Made by a program: the position numbers and the translations under genes. A stretch of DNA of 64,000 nt from Stutzerimonas stutzeri. Its GTDB lineage: Bacteria > Pseudomonadota > Gammaproteobacteria > Pseudomonadales > Pseudomonadaceae. The notes beneath the pieces are model-generated. The model was given only the letters and a program-made list of their open reading frames with translations. It was not told the origin of the DNA and searched no databases. Positions 48,533 to 57,506 of the stretch are shown in pieces. The stretch spans positions 372,001 to 436,000 of the forward strand of contig NZ_POUT01000001.1 in NCBI RefSeq assembly GCF_002890915.1, in the 5' to 3' direction. Within the stretch, counting starts at the first letter, position 1; every line of letters begins with the position of its first letter.

Positions 48533-49467
48533 TGGCTACTCAAGACGTGATTGCCCGCTCCGCCACGACCACCGAGCGGCCGTCGATCCGCGAACTCGGC
48601 GAAGTGGCGAAGCTGATCGACACCTCCAAGTGCATCGGCTGCAAGGCCTGCCAGGTCGCCTGTTCGGAATGGAACGAACTGCGCGACGAAGTCGGCACCA
48701 GCGCCGGAACCTACGACAACCCGATCGACCTCACCGCCGAATCCTGGACGGTGATGAAGTTCGCCGAGTACGAGAACCCCGGCAGCGGCAACCTCGAGTG
48801 GCTGATCCGCAAGGACGGCTGCATGCACTGCGCCGACCCGGGCTGCCTCAAGGCCTGCCCGTCACCCGGGGCGATCGTGAAATACGCCAACGGCATCGTC
48901 GACTTCAACCAGGACCACTGCATCGGCTGCGGCTACTGCATCACCGGCTGCCCGTTCGACATTCCGCGCATCTCCGAAAAGGACAAGAAGGCCTACAAGT
49001 GCACGCTGTGCTCCGACCGCGTGTCGGTCGGGCTGGAGCCGGCCTGCGTGAAGACCTGCCCCACCGGGGCGATCGTCTTCGGCAGCAAGGAGGACATGAA
49101 GGAGCATGCCGCCGGGCGCATCACCGACCTCAGGGAACGCGGTTTCGACCAGGCCGGCCTGTACGACCCGGACGGCGTCGGCGGCACGCACGTGATGTAC
49201 GTGCTGCACCACGCCGACCAGCCGTCGCTGTACAGCGGCCTGCCGAACGAGCCGACCATCAGTCCGCTGGTCAGCCTGTGGAAGGGCGTGACCAAGCCCC
49301 TGGCCCTGCTGGGCATGGGCGCGGCGGTGCTGGCCGGCTTCTTCCACTACACGCGGGTCGGCCCGGCCCGTGTCGAGGAAGACGAGAACGCCGAACTCAG
49401 CGAGCCCGTGGTGCACCAGGTCGACCCCTCGGTGCATGTGGTCGACCCCAAGGAGCCGAGACCCTGA
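48529..49467 (+). CDS. fdnH: Formate dehydrogenase beta subunit (iron-sulphur)
   Basis: A 312-residue electron-transfer subunit with four 4Fe-4S motifs: [35 protein letters not shown] and CTLCSDRV...CVKTC, and one C-terminal membrane anchor (about residues 258-275). It passes electrons from FdnG to the cytochrome b subunit. Its ATG overlaps the fdnG stop, indicating translational coupling. The tail after the anchor ([10 protein letters not shown]...) is longer and more acidic than in E. coli. Confidence 0.95.
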   Translation: MMATQDVIARSATTTERPSIRELGEVAKLIDTSKCIGCKACQVACSEWNELRDEVGTSAGTYDNPIDLTAESWTVMKFAEYENPGSGNLEWLIRKDGCMHCADPGCLKACPSPGAIVKYANGIVDFNQDHCIGCGYCITGCPFDIPRISEKDKKAYKCTLCSDRVSVGLEPACVKTCPTGAIVFGSKEDMKEHAAGRITDLRERGFDQAGLYDPDGVGGTHVMYVLHHADQPSLYSGLPNEPTISPLVSLWKGVTKPLALLGMGAAVLAGFFHYTRVGPARVEEDENAELSEPVVHQVDPSVHVVDPKEPRP

Positions 49468-49472
49468 AACCG

Positions 49473-49494
49473 GCGGCCCTCCACGGAGGGCCGC
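49473..49494 (+). repeat. Intercistronic hairpin between fdnH and fdnI
   Basis: GCGGCCCTCC and its exact complement GGAGGGCCGC, separated by two bases, with no T-tract. It could stabilise or process the fdn transcript. Confidence 0.6.
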
Positions 49495-49527
49495 TCTCGG
49501 GGCCGCCGATCGCTCAAGGAGCCAACG

Positions 49528-50154
49528 ATGAACAACAACGACGACATCGAACGCTACAACCCGTCGCAACGGACCAATCACTGGATCGTTGCCATTCTCT
49601 TCGTCCTCGCCGCGCTATCGGGCCTGGCGCTGTTCCACCCGGCCCTGTTCGGCCTTTCCGGGCTGTTCGGCGGCGGCACCTGGACGCGCATCCTGCATCC
49701 CTTCATCGGGGTCGCGATGTTCGTGTTCTTCCTGGTGCTGGCGATCCGTTTCGCCGGGCATAACCGCATCGAAGCGCGAGACCGCCAGTGGCTCAGCCAG
49801 ATCAACGACGTAGTGCACAACCGCGAAGACCGGCTGCCCGAAGTCGGCCGCTACAACGGCGGGCAAAAACTGCTGTTCTGGGTGCTGATCCTCTGCATGC
49901 TGGTGCTGCTCGCCAGCGGCATCGTCATCTGGCGCGAATACTTCAGCGGCTACTTCGGCATCGTCTCGCTGCGCTGGGCAAGCCTGCTGCATGCGGCGGC
50001 GGCCTTCGTGCTGATCGTCAGCATCATCGTGCACATCTACGCGGCGATCTGGCTCAAGGGCTCGATGGGCGCCATGCTCCATGGCACGGTCAGCCGCGCC
50101 TGGGCGCGCAAGCACCATCCGGCCTGGTACCGGGAGATCAGCGAGCGCAAGTAA
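49528..50154 (+). CDS. fdnI: Formate dehydrogenase gamma subunit (cytochrome b556)
   Basis: A 208-residue inner-membrane cytochrome b with four hydrophobic segments; histidines in QRTNHWIVA, LHPFIGV, LLHAAAAF and IIVHIYAAIW are the likely heme ligands. It passes electrons to the quinone pool. AAGGAG lies before the ATG. Hairpins flank the gene on both sides. Confidence 0.93.
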   Translation: MNNNDDIERYNPSQRTNHWIVAILFVLAALSGLALFHPALFGLSGLFGGGTWTRILHPFIGVAMFVFFLVLAIRFAGHNRIEARDRQWLSQINDVVHNREDRLPEVGRYNGGQKLLFWVLILCMLVLLASGIVIWREYFSGYFGIVSLRWASLLHAAAAFVLIVSIIVHIYAAIWLKGSMGAMLHGTVSRAWARKHHPAWYREISERK

Positions 50155-50169
50155 GCGGCACCCCTCGTC

Positions 50170-50207
50170 CAGCCGGAGCCTCCCCGTACCGCGGGAAGCT
50201 CCGGCTG
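50170..50207 (+). repeat. Intercistronic hairpin between fdnI and fdhE
   Basis: A perfect 10-bp stem CAGCCGGAGC / GCTCCGGCTG around an 18-base interior. No T-tract follows, so it is more likely to lower read-through or block 3' decay than to terminate fully. Confidence 0.65.
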
Positions 50208-50275
50208 CACGTATCCATCGAAAGCCACGCGGCAGGCTATGCTGTGCGGCACAACCACAAGAAAAGGAGTCCTGC

Positions 50276-51193
50276 GTGGCAGGCACCATTCTCGAGCCCG
50301 GGCAGATCGAAGCCGCTGCCAGCAAACCACCCTTCATCAACCTGCCACCACGCGACCTGTTCGCCTTGCGCAGCGAGCGCCTGGCCCGGCTCGCCGATGG
50401 CCACCCGCTCGCCGACTACCTGCGCCTGCTCGCCGCCGTCTGCACGGCACAGCAGCAGGTGCTGGACAACCCACCGCAAACGACGCCACCGGACCCGCAC
50501 CGCACCCGCGAAAGCCTCAGGCACGACCTGCCGCCGCTGGCCGCCGACACGCTGGTGCGCGACGACGCCTGGCAGCCGCTGCTGGATGCCTGGCTGGACG
50601 CCTTCGTGATGCCGGATAACCCTGCCGTAGCCGCCGCTATCGACCAGCTGCGCCGCGCCGACAGCGGCCAGCGCAAGGCCTGGGCCGTGGCGCTGGTCAG
50701 CGGCCAGTACGACAGCCTGCCGCCGGCGCTGGCGCCCTTCCTCGGCGCGGCGCTGCAACTGGCCTGGAGCCACTGGCTGCTGCAGCTCGACCTCTCGGCC
50801 CTGCGCGAGCGCGAAGACCAGACCCACTGCCCCTGTTGCGGCGCACCGCCGATGGCCGGGGTGATTCGCCATCGCGGTCCGCTCAATGGCCTGCGCTACC
50901 TGGTCTGCTCGTTGTGCGCCTGCGAATGGCACTACGTGCGGCTCAAATGCAGCCATTGCCGCAGTACCAAGAAGCTCGACTACCTGCATTTCGAAGGCTC
51001 GCCGCAGGGCGTCAAGGCCGAGGTCTGCCCGGAGTGCAACGGCTACCTCAAGCAGCTCTACCTGGAGCTGGCGCCGGACGGCGAAAGCCTCTCCGCCGAC
51101 CTGGCCACACTGGACCTGGACCTGCTGCTGGCCGACCAGGGCTACAACCGGCAGGCGCCGAACCTGCTGCTGGCGCCGGGAGGCGAGGCATGA
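50276..51193 (+). CDS. fdhE: Formate dehydrogenase accessory protein FdhE
   Basis: A 305-residue cytoplasmic maturation factor for respiratory formate dehydrogenases. The rubredoxin-like metal centres are visible as [20 protein letters not shown] and CPECNGY in the C-terminal half. GTG at 50276 is chosen for AAGGAG just upstream; an open frame starting at 50081 overlaps the fdnI end and the hairpin. Its stop overlaps the selA ATG (ATGA). Confidence 0.93.
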   Translation: MAGTILEPGQIEAAASKPPFINLPPRDLFALRSERLARLADGHPLADYLRLLAAVCTAQQQVLDNPPQTTPPDPHRTRESLRHDLPPLAADTLVRDDAWQPLLDAWLDAFVMPDNPAVAAAIDQLRRADSGQRKAWAVALVSGQYDSLPPALAPFLGAALQLAWSHWLLQLDLSALREREDQTHCPCCGAPPMAGVIRHRGPLNGLRYLVCSLCACEWHYVRLKCSHCRSTKKLDYLHFEGSPQGVKAEVCPECNGYLKQLYLELAPDGESLSADLATLDLDLLLADQGYNRQAPNLLLAPGGEA

Positions 51194-52599
51194 GCAGCAG
51201 TCACCTGCCCTCGGTCGACAGGCTGCTGCGCGCTCCGGCCTGCCAGCCGCTGCAGCAGCGCTACGGCCGCCAGGCACTGCTCGATACCCTGCGCGACCTG
51301 CTCGACGAACTGCGCGAACCGGCCCGCCATGGCCAACTCGCCGCGCTGGAACTGTCCGAAGCGGTGCTCGCCGGACGTGCCGGCGAACGCCTGGCCAGCC
51401 AGCACAAAAGCCGCGTGCGCCGGGTGTTCAACCTCACCGGCACGGTGCTGCACACCAACCTCGGCCGCGCCCTGCTGCCGGACGAGGCTATCGAGGCGAT
51501 CACCCTGGCGGCGCGCTACCCGCTCAACCTGGAATTCGACCTGGCCAGCGGCAAGCGCGGCGACCGCGACGACCTCATCGAAGGGCTGATCCGCGAACTG
51601 ACCGGCGCCGAGGCCGTCACCGTGGTCAACAACAACGCCGCCGCCGTGCTGCTGGCCTTGAACAGCCTCGGCGCCCGCAAGGAAGGCATCATCTCCCGCG
51701 GCGAGCTGATCGAGATCGGCGGCGCCTTCCGCATCCCCGACATCATGGCCCGCGCCGGGGTGAAGCTGCATGAAGTGGGCACCACCAACCGCACCCACGC
51801 CAGGGATTACCAAGCGGCCATCAACCCGCGCTCGGGCCTGTTGATGCGCGTGCACACCAGCAACTACAGCGTGCAGGGTTTCACCGCCAGCGTCGCCACC
51901 GCCGAGCTGGCTCGCATCGCCCATGCCCACGACCTGCCGTTGCTGGAAGATCTGGGCAGCGGCAGCCTGCTCGACCTCTCGCGCTGGGGCCTGCCCAAGG
52001 AGCCGACGGTGCAGGAAGCGCTGCGCGACGGCGCCGACATCGTCACCTTCAGCGGCGACAAGCTGCTCGGCGGCCCGCAGGCCGGGCTGATCGTCGGCAG
52101 CAAGGCACTGATCCAGAAGATCAAGAAGAACCCGCTCAAGCGCGCCCTGCGCGTCGACAAGCTCACCCTCGCCGCGCTGGAAGCGGTGCTCAACCTCTAC
52201 CGCGACCCCGACCGCCTGGCCGAACGCCTGACCAGCCTGCGCCTGCTCAGCCGCCCGCAGGCGGACATCCGCGCCCAGGCCGAACGCATCGCCCCGGCAC
52301 TGGCCACCGTGCTCGGCGAAACCTGGCAGATCGCGGTCAGCGACGCCCTGGGCATGATCGGCAGCGGCGCGCAGCCGGTGGCGCGCCTGCCCAGCGCCGC
52401 GCTGTGCATCCGCCCGCAGCAACCCAAGCGCCTGCGCGGCCGCAGCCTGCGCCAGCTCGAGGAAGCCCTGCGCTGCCTGCCGCTCCCGGTGCTCGGGCGC
52501 ATCGACGATGACGCCCTCTGGCTCGACCTGCGCCAGCTCGACGACGAACCGGCCTTCCTCGCCCAGTTACCCAAACTGCAAGAGGAGCTGGCGACTTGA
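51190..52599 (+). CDS. selA: L-seryl-tRNA(Sec) selenium transferase
   Basis: A 469-residue PLP enzyme that converts seryl-tRNA(Sec) to selenocysteinyl-tRNA(Sec) with selenophosphate. The PLP lysine lies in [28 protein letters not shown] and [13 protein letters not shown] are typical. Translationally coupled to fdhE upstream and selB downstream (TTGA overlap). The N-terminal domain ([11 protein letters not shown]) that binds tRNA(Sec) is complete. Confidence 0.96.
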   Translation: MSSSHLPSVDRLLRAPACQPLQQRYGRQALLDTLRDLLDELREPARHGQLAALELSEAVLAGRAGERLASQHKSRVRRVFNLTGTVLHTNLGRALLPDEAIEAITLAARYPLNLEFDLASGKRGDRDDLIEGLIRELTGAEAVTVVNNNAAAVLLALNSLGARKEGIISRGELIEIGGAFRIPDIMARAGVKLHEVGTTNRTHARDYQAAINPRSGLLMRVHTSNYSVQGFTASVATAELARIAHAHDLPLLEDLGSGSLLDLSRWGLPKEPTVQEALRDGADIVTFSGDKLLGGPQAGLIVGSKALIQKIKKNPLKRALRVDKLTLAALEAVLNLYRDPDRLAERLTSLRLLSRPQADIRAQAERIAPALATVLGETWQIAVSDALGMIGSGAQPVARLPSAALCIRPQQPKRLRGRSLRQLEEALRCLPLPVLGRIDDDALWLDLRQLDDEPAFLAQLPKLQEELAT

Positions 52600-54512
52600 T
52601 CGTCGGGACCGCCGGCCATATCGACCACGGCAAGACCGCCCTGCTGCACGCACTGACCGGCCAACAGGGCGACCGTCGCCGCGAGGAACGCGAACGCGGC
52701 ATCACCATTGACCTCGGCTATGCCTATGCCGATCTCGGCGAAGGGGCGCTTACCGGCTTTATCGACGTACCGGGCCACGAGCGCTTCGTCCACAACATGC
52801 TGGCCGGCGCCAGCGGCATCGATTGCATGCTGCTGGTGGTCGCCGCCGACGACGGCGTGATGCCGCAGACCCGCGAACACCTGGCCATCGTCGAACTGCT
52901 GGGCATTCGCCGGGCCCTCGTCGCGCTGACCAAGATCGACCGCGCCGAACCGCAAAGAATCGAAGAAGTTCGCCAGCAGATCGACAACCTGCTCGCTCCT
53001 GGGCCGCTGGCCGGGGCACCGATCTTTCCGGTATCCAGCGTCAGCGGCGAGGGCGTCGCTGTACTGCGCTCGGCACTGGTCGACGAAGCGGCCAGGGTCC
53101 AGGCGCGCAGCGACGACGGTCACTTCCGCCTGGCCATCGACCGCGCCTTCAGCGTCACCGGCGCCGGCGTGGTGGTCACCGGCACCGCCTTCGCCGGCCG
53201 TGTGCGGGTCGGCGACGAACTGCTGCTCAGCCCGAGCGGGAAAAGCGTGCGGGTGCGCGGCCTGCATGCGCAGAACCGCGCGGCCGGCCAGGCCCATGCC
53301 GGCCAGCGCGTGGCACTGAACCTGGCCGGCGAACGCCTGACGGTGGAGCAAATCCACCGCGGCGACTGGCTGCTGCAGCCGCTGCTGCACGCCCCGACCC
53401 GGCGCATCGACGTCGAACTCCAGCTGTTGCCCGGCGAAGCCCACGAGCTCAAGCACTGGACGCCGCTGCACGTGCACCTCGGCGCCCAGGATGTCACCGC
53501 GCGCGTCGCCCTGCTCGAAGGCGAAAGCCTGGCCCCGGGCGAACGCATGTTCGCCCAGTTGCTGCTCAATGCGCCGGCCCATGTGGTGCATGGTGACCGT
53601 ATCGTTCTGCGCGACCAGTCCGCCCAGCGCACCCTTGGCGGCGGCCGTGTGCTCGACCCCTTTGCACCGCCACGCAATCGCCGTCGTGCCGCGCGGCTGG
53701 AGCAACTTCGCGCCCTTGACCAGCCGAGCCTGGAGCAGGCATTGCCGCCACTGCTCGCCAGCGCCACCAATGGCATCGACCCGCAAGGCCTGGAACGCCA
53801 GTTCAACCGCCCCCGCGAAGACTGGCAGCTCCCGCACGGCGTATTGGAGATCAGCACACGGCTGGGCCCACGGCTGTTCGACCAGGCCCGCTGGCGCGAA
53901 CTCGAAACCGCGCTGCTCGACTCACTCCAGCGTTTTCACGAAGAACAACCCGACGAACTTGGCCCCGACCGCGACCGCCTGCGTCGCTACGCCCTGCCGC
54001 AGCTGGAGCGGCCGGTGTTCATCGCCCTGCTGGAACAGGCACTGGCCGCCGGCCGCATCGAAACCAGCGGCCCGTGGCTGCACCGCCCCGATCACCGGGT
54101 GCGCCTGAGCGATGTGGAAGAAGGTTTGAAAGCGCGCCTGTGGCCACTGCTCGAAGCCGGCCACTTCGACCCACCCTGGGTCCGCGACCTGGCCCGCGAC
54201 CTCGGCGTCGACGAAACGCAAATGCGCAACCTGCTACGCAAGCTCGCCCGTCTCGGCCTGCTGCAACAGGTGGTTAAAGATCTGTTCTATCCCGAGTTCA
54301 CCATTCGCCAGCTCGCCGGGCACGTCCTGCAGCTGGAAGCACAAAGCGGCGTGATCCGCGCCGCCACCTTCCGCGACCGCATCCAGCTCGGCCGCAAGCG
54401 CAGCATCCAATTGCTGGAACACTTCGACCGCATCGGCTTCACCCGCCGCTTCGGCAACGAACGCAAGGTCCGCCACGACAGCGCGCTGGCAACCGAGGCA
54501 AGGCCCGAATAG
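52596..54512 (+). CDS. selB: Selenocysteine-specific elongation factor
   Basis: A 638-residue GTPase bringing selenocysteinyl-tRNA to UGA codons by binding the SECIS hairpin. G motifs: [41 protein letters not shown]. Four C-terminal winged-helix domains (about 370-638) bind SECIS RNA. It starts at TTG 52596 overlapping the selA stop, with GAGGAG upstream. Last gene of the fdn-fdhE-selAB run. Confidence 0.96.
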   Translation: MIVGTAGHIDHGKTALLHALTGQQGDRRREERERGITIDLGYAYADLGEGALTGFIDVPGHERFVHNMLAGASGIDCMLLVVAADDGVMPQTREHLAIVELLGIRRALVALTKIDRAEPQRIEEVRQQIDNLLAPGPLAGAPIFPVSSVSGEGVAVLRSALVDEAARVQARSDDGHFRLAIDRAFSVTGAGVVVTGTAFAGRVRVGDELLLSPSGKSVRVRGLHAQNRAAGQAHAGQRVALNLAGERLTVEQIHRGDWLLQPLLHAPTRRIDVELQLLPGEAHELKHWTPLHVHLGAQDVTARVALLEGESLAPGERMFAQLLLNAPAHVVHGDRIVLRDQSAQRTLGGGRVLDPFAPPRNRRRAARLEQLRALDQPSLEQALPPLLASATNGIDPQGLERQFNRPREDWQLPHGVLEISTRLGPRLFDQARWRELETALLDSLQRFHEEQPDELGPDRDRLRRYALPQLERPVFIALLEQALAAGRIETSGPWLHRPDHRVRLSDVEEGLKARLWPLLEAGHFDPPWVRDLARDLGVDETQMRNLLRKLARLGLLQQVVKDLFYPEFTIRQLAGHVLQLEAQSGVIRAATFRDRIQLGRKRSIQLLEHFDRIGFTRRFGNERKVRHDSALATEARPE

Positions 54513-54555
54513 CCGTCATGGGGCAAGGAAGGAATGTTTCCGCCGCAAAGAAATA

Positions 54556-54571
54556 TGTGACGCATCTCACA
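54556..54571. promoter_or_regulatory. Perfect CRP/Vfr-type palindrome downstream of selB
   Basis: TGTGA-CGCATC-TCACA, flanked by AT-rich bases (AAATA / TAAAT), an excellent match to the CRP consensus and to the outer parts of the Vfr consensus. It lies between two convergent genes, so it serves neither; a downstream transcript ending at the terminator at 54638-54662 is the likely target. Confidence 0.65.
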
Positions 54572-54589
54572 TAAATGGCATCATATAGC

Positions 54590-54662
54590 CACTACCGGCG
54601 GTCCCGCTTCCCCCATGACCGCCGCCGTGGTTTCCCGGCCCGCCTCTTGCGGGCTTTTTTTT
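54590..54662 (+). ncRNA. Candidate small RNA between selB and the convergent small gene
   Basis: After the CRP-like site there is a weak -10 (TATAGC at 54584-54589), then a hairpin GGCGGTC (54597-54603) / GACCGCC (54617-54623) with a C-rich loop CCGCTTCCCCCAT, and then a strong terminator. Start site estimated near 54596. The C-rich loop could pair with ribosome-binding sites, as in CRP-activated CyaR of enterics. This is a structural inference; it may only be the 3' end of the selB transcript. Confidence 0.35.
54638..54662 (+). terminator. Rho-independent terminator
   Basis: GCCCGC, a 5-base loop, GCGGGC and eight T residues. It ends plus-strand transcription from selB or from the candidate small RNA, two bases before the end of the convergent gene. 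Confidence 0.85.
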
Positions 54663-54664
54663 GC

Positions 54665-54982
54665 TCAACTCTTTTTCGGCTGCGAATCGGGGAAATCCGG
54701 ATAGTCGTCGCTACCGATCGCCTGCTGCAGTTGCTTCAGGCAGATCTCGATGGCCATGTCCCGGGTACGCTTGCTGCTCCACTCCAGCTCGGCCAGCGTT
54801 TCGATCAGATCCTGGTGGCCATCGTCGCAGATGAGCATGCCATGCTGCACGGTAAGCGTCCGCCCCTTGAAACTGAGCTGGACCGGATCCCGCCCGGTCA
54901 GCGAAGCACCCTCTGCTATCAGGCAGTCGATATGGTCACGCAGCGCGTGGCAGACACGGCGGTCCTTGGGCATATCACTCAC
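54665..54982 (-). CDS. Hypothetical protein (105 residues), not recognised
   Basis: An acidic soluble protein without signal peptide or membrane segment; it has cysteines at about 11, 20, 51 and 81 and a central beta-like stretch (PVQLSFKGRTLTVQHGMLICDDG) followed by a helical region (HQDLIETLAELEWSSKRTRDMAIEICLKQLQQAI). GTG start at 54982 with GGGAGAG five bases upstream. The reading frame, codon use and ribosome site make it a real gene. It lies between selB and selC, and a partial CRP-like site (55018) is upstream. No function can be given. Confidence 0.65.
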   Translation of the reverse strand: MSDMPKDRRVCHALRDHIDCLIAEGASLTGRDPVQLSFKGRTLTVQHGMLICDDGHQDLIETLAELEWSSKRTRDMAIEICLKQLQQAIGSDDYPDFPDSQPKKS

Positions 54983-55017
54983 GACACTCTCCCATCCCTG
55001 GAAAGAAAAACGTGAAT

Positions 55018-55033
55018 TGTGACGCAGCTCATC
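55018..55033. promoter_or_regulatory. Partial CRP/Vfr-like site upstream of the 105-residue gene
   Basis: TGTGA-CGCAGC-TCATC: same left half and similar core as the perfect site at 54556 (TGTGACGCA-CTCA shared), with two mismatches at the right end. It lies 36 bases upstream of the GTG at 54982 in the promoter region. Confidence 0.45.
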
Positions 55034-55204
55034 CTAATAATCGATAGCAAAATGACATCAGTCATCAGCAGACGCAGCGACACCTACGCACACCCTTGGC
55101 GCCGCATCGTTTGCAGGATACCTTGACGTCCGGGCAGCCAGCGTTTCGACACTCACTGCGCCCAAGCGCCACGAGCGCGAGAAACATCCCTTGTAAATCA
55201 ACAA

Positions 55205-55300
55205 GGAAGGCAATCGCACCCGGTGGTGCGGCCGGGCTTCAAACCCGGTTGGGGACGGCAGCCGTTCCCGGGTGAGTTCGACTCTCACTGCCTTCCGCCA
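55205..55300 (+). tRNA. selC: Selenocysteine tRNA (anticodon TCA)
   Basis: A 96-base tRNA with the 8-bp acceptor stem GGAAGGCA / TGCCTTCC typical of tRNA(Sec), anticodon loop CTTCAAA with TCA at 55239-55241, a long extra arm (GGACGGCAGCCGTTCCC), T-loop GTTCGACTC and an encoded CCA end. It closely resembles E. coli selC. It provides the UGA-reading tRNA for fdnG. tRNA genes, selC included, are common integration sites, but no integrase is next to it. Confidence 0.97.
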
Positions 55301-55306
55301 TTTCCC

Positions 55307-55771
55307 CTACTTCCATCGCAACGCCTGCACATGCGCGTTCGCGGGGTCGAAGTTATCCAGCCGCATGCGTTCGCTGATCGCCGCCAGGGCCGCTTCGCCT
55401 TGCGGGAATGTGTCGCGCACGGCGTTCCAGTCTTCCGGCTGCAGGCGCACCATCCAGCCTTCGCCGTAGCAGTCCTGGTTGATCAGGGCAGGATGCTCGA
55501 GCAGCGCTTCATTCACCGCCAGCAGCTCGCCGGCGAGCGGGCTGCGGGCCGAGGAGGCGGCCTTGGCGAATTCCACCACGCCGAAGCTGCGCTCGCGGCC
55601 AATGCGGGTGCCGACGCGCTTGGGGGTGAAGGCGAAGATCTGCCCGTACAGCGCGCAACCGTAGGCGCTCAGGCCGAGGGTGATGCTGCCGTCGCGCTCC
55701 TCGCGCAGCCACAGGCCATGCTCCGGCGCGTAGCGCAGTGCGTCGGGGAATTCCAGGCCGTACAGGTTCAT
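55307..55771 (-). CDS. GcvH-like lipoyl-carrier protein
   Basis: A 154-residue protein of the glycine-cleavage H fold, longer than usual GcvH (about 125-130). The lipoylation motif is VVEFAKAASSARSPLAGEL, with the lysine at about residue 70 in the right place, and NEALLEHPALINQDCYGEGWMVRL follows the H-protein pattern. There is no gcvT or gcvP. Its ATG overlaps the stop of a DsrE-like gene (ATGA), so the two are made together. Lipoate-binding LbpA proteins of this type work with DsrE/TusA sulphur carriers in the sHdr sulphur-oxidation system, but no hdr genes are seen. Begins its 3' end 6 bases from selC. Confidence 0.8.
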   Translation of the reverse strand: MNLYGLEFPDALRYAPEHGLWLREERDGSITLGLSAYGCALYGQIFAFTPKRVGTRIGRERSFGVVEFAKAASSARSPLAGELLAVNEALLEHPALINQDCYGEGWMVRLQPEDWNAVRDTFPQGEAALAAISERMRLDNFDPANAHVQALRWK

Positions 55772-56142
55772 AGGCTCAGCACTCGCTCGTATTCGAGAAT
55801 CATCTGTGCCAACTCGCCGCCGCTGGAAATCTCGTCCAGCTCGGCGATCAGCGTGCCGGCCTCGAGGCTCACGCCGGGCTGGCGGCACATCAACAGGCGC
55901 GCACCGGCCTGCTTGGCACTGCGGATGAAATGCAGCAGCGGCTCGCCGTTTTCCACTGCGCGGAGCGATTCGGCCACCTCCCGGCGCGCCAGCTGCGTGC
56001 CTTCGCCGGTGAGGTAGAGCGTGACCTCGGCATCCATGCAGGCCAGCAGGGTGGCGATGTGAAAAGGCGCGGCGCAGCGCGCCGGGGTGCCGGGCCCGCT
56101 CGCGACCAGGATCAGTACTCGCTGTGAGGGTGCTTCTGCCAC
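55768..56142 (-). CDS. DsrE-family protein, putative sulphur carrier
   Basis: A 124-residue protein with the DsrE/TusD Rossmann-like fold. Cysteines are at about 23, 35 and 86; Cys86 in GARLLMCRQPG sits where DsrE2/DsrE3 proteins carry their active persulphide cysteine. GTG at 56140-56142 has AAGGAG upstream. It is coupled to the GcvH-like gene downstream and divergent from cfa. The pairing suggests a sulphur (or selenium) relay using lipoate; that role is inference. Confidence 0.78.
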   Translation of the reverse strand: MAEAPSQRVLILVASGPGTPARCAAPFHIATLLACMDAEVTLYLTGEGTQLARREVAESLRAVENGEPLLHFIRSAKQAGARLLMCRQPGVSLEAGTLIAELDEISSGGELAQMILEYERVLSL

Positions 56143-56289
56143 AGGTCTCTCCTTGAAAGGTCCAGCGCCGCTGGGTTGCAGGCAAAGTCGCTTCAGTTCG
56201 GCTCATAGCCGGAAACTATCATCACAATAGCCTACAGTTTGCAAATTCATGGTCTAGGATTCCTACGATGCAATAAAAGGAGATCGAGC

Positions 56290-57471
56290 ATGCTGGCAAC
56301 ATTGCTACCGGCCCTTAAAGAACTCGCCTTGCCGCTGAAGTTGAGGCTGTGGGATGGCAAGGAGATCGACCTCGGGCCGTCCCCAAGCGTCACCCTGGTT
56401 ATCCGGGATTCCAACCTGATCACGCAACTGGCACATCCCAGCCTGGATCTACTCGGTGCCGCCTATGTCGAGGGACAGATAGACCTGCTGGGGCCTCTCG
56501 AAGAGGTCATCCGCATCGGCGACGAGATGAGCCGCGCGCTGGGCGAGGACGATTTCCCCCTGCCTGCTCGCGAGGCGCATGACAAGGCCACCGATGCCGA
56601 GGCGATCTCCTACCACTACGACCTGTCCAACGATTTCTACCGGCTCTGGCTGGACCGGGACATGGTCTACTCCTGTGCCTATTTCGAAACCGGCCAGGAG
56701 GATCTCGACCAGGCGCAGCAGGCCAAGCTGCGCCTGCTCTGCCGCAAGCTGCGGCTCAAGCCCGGCGACCGCCTGCTCGATGTCGGCTGCGGCTGGGGCG
56801 GGCTGGCACGCTTCGCCGCCCGCGAGTTCGGCGCCGAGGTGTTCGGCATCACCTTGAGCCGCGAACAGCTCACGCTGGCCCGTGAGCGGGTCGCCGCCGA
56901 GGGCCTGCAGGACCGGGTGACGCTGGAGCTGATGGACTATCGCGACCTGCCCCAGGATGGCCGCTTCGACAAGGCGGTCAGTGTCGGCATGTTCGAGCAC
57001 GTCGGCCATGCCAACCTGCCGCTGTACTGCCAGCGGCTGTTCGGCGCAGTGCGCCCGGGCGGGCTGGTGCTCAACCATGGCATCACCTCGCGGCATCTGG
57101 ACGGGCGGCCGGTCGGTCACGGGGCCGGCGAGTTCATCGACCGCTACGTCTTTCCCCACGGGGAACTGCCGCATCTGGTGAAGATCAGCAGCTGCATCAG
57201 CGAGTCGGGACTGGAGATCGTCGACGTGGAAAGCCTGCGCCTGCATTACGCGCGCACGTTGCAGCTGTGGAGCCAGCGTCTCGAGACGCATCTGCAACAG
57301 GCCCAGCAGCTGGTTCCCGAGCGCGCCTTGCGGATCTGGCGGGTGTACCTGGCCGGCTGTGCCTATGGCTTTCGCCGCGACTGGATCGACCTGCACCAGA
57401 TCCTCGCCAGCAAGCCGCTGCCGGACGGCTCCCACGAGTTGCCCTGGACCCGCGCCGACCTGTACGGCTGA
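56290..57471 (+). CDS. cfa: Cyclopropane-fatty-acyl-phospholipid synthase
   Basis: A 393-residue SAM-dependent enzyme that adds a methylene bridge to unsaturated membrane fatty acids. SAM motif DVGCGWGG, HYDLSNDFYRLWLD and SVGMFEHVGHANLP are family signatures. AAGGAG precedes the ATG at 56290. Typical roles are acid, osmotic and stationary-phase resistance. Monocistronic by layout. Confidence 0.92.
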   Translation: MLATLLPALKELALPLKLRLWDGKEIDLGPSPSVTLVIRDSNLITQLAHPSLDLLGAAYVEGQIDLLGPLEEVIRIGDEMSRALGEDDFPLPAREAHDKATDAEAISYHYDLSNDFYRLWLDRDMVYSCAYFETGQEDLDQAQQAKLRLLCRKLRLKPGDRLLDVGCGWGGLARFAAREFGAEVFGITLSREQLTLARERVAAEGLQDRVTLELMDYRDLPQDGRFDKAVSVGMFEHVGHANLPLYCQRLFGAVRPGGLVLNHGITSRHLDGRPVGHGAGEFIDRYVFPHGELPHLVKISSCISESGLEIVDVESLRLHYARTLQLWSQRLETHLQQAQQLVPERALRIWRVYLAGCAYGFRRDWIDLHQILASKPLPDGSHELPWTRADLYG

Positions 57472-57506
57472 CCCCTGCCGGGCCCGCGCCGATGCGGGCC
57501 CGGCGG

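Noticed and set aside
55205..55300. selC as the attachment site of a genomic island
   Set aside because: selC is a common attachment site, but no integrase, direct repeat of the tRNA 3' end or composition change follows; the neighbours look native.
55307..56206. A 299-residue protein fusing sequence upstream of the GcvH-like domain
   Set aside because: The upstream part is the DsrE gene in another frame; the ATGA overlap and family N terminus (MNLYGLEFP) give the true start at 55771.
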